Positions 62,116 through 64,000 of a stretch of DNA of 64,000 nt are shown in pieces. The notes beneath the pieces were generated by a model that saw only the letters and a list, made by a program, of their open reading frames with translations, searched no databases and was not told where the DNA came from. A program made the translations under genes and the position numbers. Source of the DNA: Congeria kusceri (Eukaryota > Mollusca > Bivalvia > Myida > Dreissenidae); NCBI GenBank assembly GCA_027627225.1, contig CM051029.1, positions 22,745,356 to 22,809,355 of the forward strand, in the 5' to 3' direction. How positions within the stretch are numbered: position 1 is the first letter of the stretch; the number at the start of each line of letters is the position of its first letter.

Positions 62116-62515
62116 CTGAAAGCAATTTACATCAATATTGATAATCAAACTTGATTCAAAATGACTCATGATTTAGGAGTATGGTGCAAAAGTTCAAAAA
62201 ATTTATATTCAATAATTAAGTTTGGGCTCAATACAAGAAAACAGGGTCTATAAGTGTGACCTTGACCTTGGAGTAACATGCCTAGATCTTGGGCATACAC
62301 ACATTATCTCGTGACAGTGAACATTTCAGTAAATTACAAAATCCATCCAGAAATGACAGAGTTTCACCGGCAGGGGACTAATAATAAAGTTATGGAGCGG
62401 ACACAAAAATCAGACCACAAAACATTTGACCTCTAAGTGTTTTAACTTGACCTTCGAGCTACAGTCCAGGATCTTGTGTGCCACACATCGTCTCATGATG
62501 GTGAACATTAGTACT
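62116..62515 (+). repeat. 'TGACCTTGACC' modular repeat, left part
   Basis: From about 62245, two diverged core units of the family seen at 54901-55850 ('gtgtgaccttgaccttgg', 'ttatggagcggacacaaaaa'). The block is cut at 62515 by an inserted element and resumes at 63946 with 'accaagtagtttcaaacccc'. Confidence 0.75.
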
Positions 62516-63945
62516 CAGCGTTTTTCCTCACCACTTTGGGAATGGTACCGGTACCGGTCAAATTGGGCAAATTAGCGTCGTTTCAGCCAAATTGGGAATT
62601 TTATCACTTTCATTAAAACATGTCAAGATGTAAAAAGAGTAAGTTACTTCTCCTAGCTGTTAGCAGTAACCCAGGATTTTTCTCAGGCGTCCCGGTGCCT
62701 ACGTCAAAAATTTTTTTTGCGACATGTGTCATATGACGTTATCGGGTGCGTTTTAGCTCTTAAAATTAAGGCTAACAATTTTTCAATTGTTTGTAAACGT
62801 TTAAACGAAATGAAATAACGAAACATCACAGTTTAAACGGTATACCTCTAGTCTTTTAAAAGCAAAAGCGTCATTGTAAGAATCATGATTAAAATACATA
62901 TTATACATGCTTTGTTCTTGCAAAACGGCGGGAGAATTTCCCCGTGTTCGTTGTGCCTACGCGCATCAAGTGTTAAAGACCTGTATTAAGAAAGCACATG
63001 GTTGGTACACGCACACTTTCCATGTGTGGAACGTGACGTCGTGATTGTCAGCAGACATTTCGCGCTCTTTTGCAGAAAACACGGGTTTTACATGGCATAC
63101 ATGTACATAAACAAGACCGCTTGTGTTTACGAAACTACAACACTGAGCAGTAACACTGAATAGGCTTTTCCGATTACGATTTCATATTAGCGTATTTGAG
63201 ATTGAATTTTCACAGTTTATTTTTTAAAGTAATGAAACTTATTAATTTAATAAGTGTGCATATCATAAAATATGAAAGCTCATTTACTTTTTAGGTCAAT
63301 AATACGCTTGACGCTCATATAAGGTTACTTGTGTGTGGATACATGCCAACTGCGCCGATAAACTGAGCGTTTCTATTGGCTCATATCGATTTTACTGCTT
63401 GTTGAAACTCCGCCTACAGGTCGGTGCTTCACGGTGATTGATTGCTGCTTAGGAATAACTGTTAATTGTTAACATTTTCGGCAAAGTGACACTCGCTTTG
63501 ATCATTCACTGACTTTATAGAGTGGTGTACATGTTTCTCGAGTGAAAAACGGCCATTGTGACGTAAGAGATTAGCTTTCACAGCAGGCATTGTTGGTCTG
63601 CTGCAGTCAACACAGCTAATTAATTGATAAAATACACGTGCCCCGGGCGATGTTTATAAGCGCAACACTAATTTTAGGCGCCCTGGATATGTTCAAGTTA
63701 ATATTAAACGCCCGGGCATCGGGGAGCTAAAACGGCCTGGGGAAGGCCCTGCAGCTGTGCGTGGAGGTTTACGGTTTGGTAAAAGACAAGCAAAATACAG
63801 GAACATCGTCAATCTTTTCAGGGTCTTTTTGGATTTTTTCCTTACATTTGGGAATTTATTAACTTCAAATTGGGAAAAATAGTAAGAAAATCCGATTGGG
63901 AATGGTACCGTTTTCCGGTACCGACTTTATAGAGGAAAAACGCTG
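62516..63945. mobile_element. hAT-like non-autonomous TIR element, 1.43 kb
   Basis: Perfect 14-bp terminal inverted repeats: CAGCGTTTTTCCTC at 62516-62529 and its complement at 63932-63945. The flanks TTAGTACT (62508-62515) and TTAGTACC (63946-63953) match at 7 of 8 positions, fitting an 8-bp target-site duplication. A CA-starting TIR and 8-bp duplication suggest the hAT superfamily. Subterminal GGGAATGGTACCG is present at both ends in the same orientation. No transposase frame is present. Confidence 0.8.
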
Positions 63946-64000
63946 TTAGTACCAAGTAGTTTCAAACCCCATCCAGAAATTACTTACTAATAAGACACAC
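63946..64000 (+). repeat. 'TGACCTTGACC' modular repeat, right part
   Basis: Continuation of the unit interrupted at 62515: 'ttcaaaccccatccagaaat' parallels 'ttacaaaatccatccagaaa' of the preceding unit near 62335. It runs off the window. Confidence 0.65.

Overview
The window reads as nuclear DNA of an invertebrate animal, most likely a bivalve mollusc. It is AT-rich, its genes are split by GT-AG introns, and it is packed with trinucleotide microsatellites, minisatellites, a LINE, tRNA-headed SINEs and the modular 'aaggggccataactc' and 'tgaccttgacc' interspersed repeats that I associate with bivalve genomes. The species call is inference. No bacterial-style operon is present, and most long open frames are simple-sequence artefacts.

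Layout. 0.9-2.9 kb: (TAG)n-type triplet repeats with three copies of a small hairpin unit. 3.2-12.5 kb (+): a multi-exon gene or decayed element joining a KMT5A/SETD8-like SET domain, a tandemly duplicated acidic exon block, C2H2-like Cys/His exons, a tyrosine-recombinase domain and a C-terminal SANT/Myb-like segment. Several single-base frameshifts interrupt it. 12.7-16.4 kb: no gene seen. 16.4-31.6 kb: triplet repeats leading into a tandem array of four ~3.6 kb units and one partial unit. 31.6-38.3 kb: a 35-bp minisatellite with a 200-N gap. 38.3-44.35 kb: two exons of a Cys-rich host gene; the intron between them holds a long-TIR element that itself holds a 5'-truncated, internally deleted L1/Tx1-type LINE with perfect target-site duplications. 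45-47.4 kb: a long hairpin and a TIR element. 47.4-50.8 kb: a displaced copy of the 3.6 kb unit still joined to the same minisatellite. 50.78-51.26 kb: a TTAA-bounded element carrying a tRNA-like segment. 52.7-54.4 kb: a CCCATATGGG minisatellite. 54.9-58.2 kb and 60.4-62.5 kb: modular elements with ~150-170 bp core repeats, one split by a SINE. 58.9-62.1 kb (-): three likely exons of an unrecognised host gene. 62.5-63.9 kb: a hAT-like non-autonomous element nested in a repeat array.

The most interesting content is the SET + tyrosine recombinase + SANT combination at 3.2-12.5 kb, which pairs a chromatin-modifier domain with a DNA-recombinase domain. Next are the nested transposon stack at 38.5-43.9 kb and the satellite complex, whose displaced copy records segmental duplication. 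Apart from the exons of each split gene, I see no functional partnership between genes.
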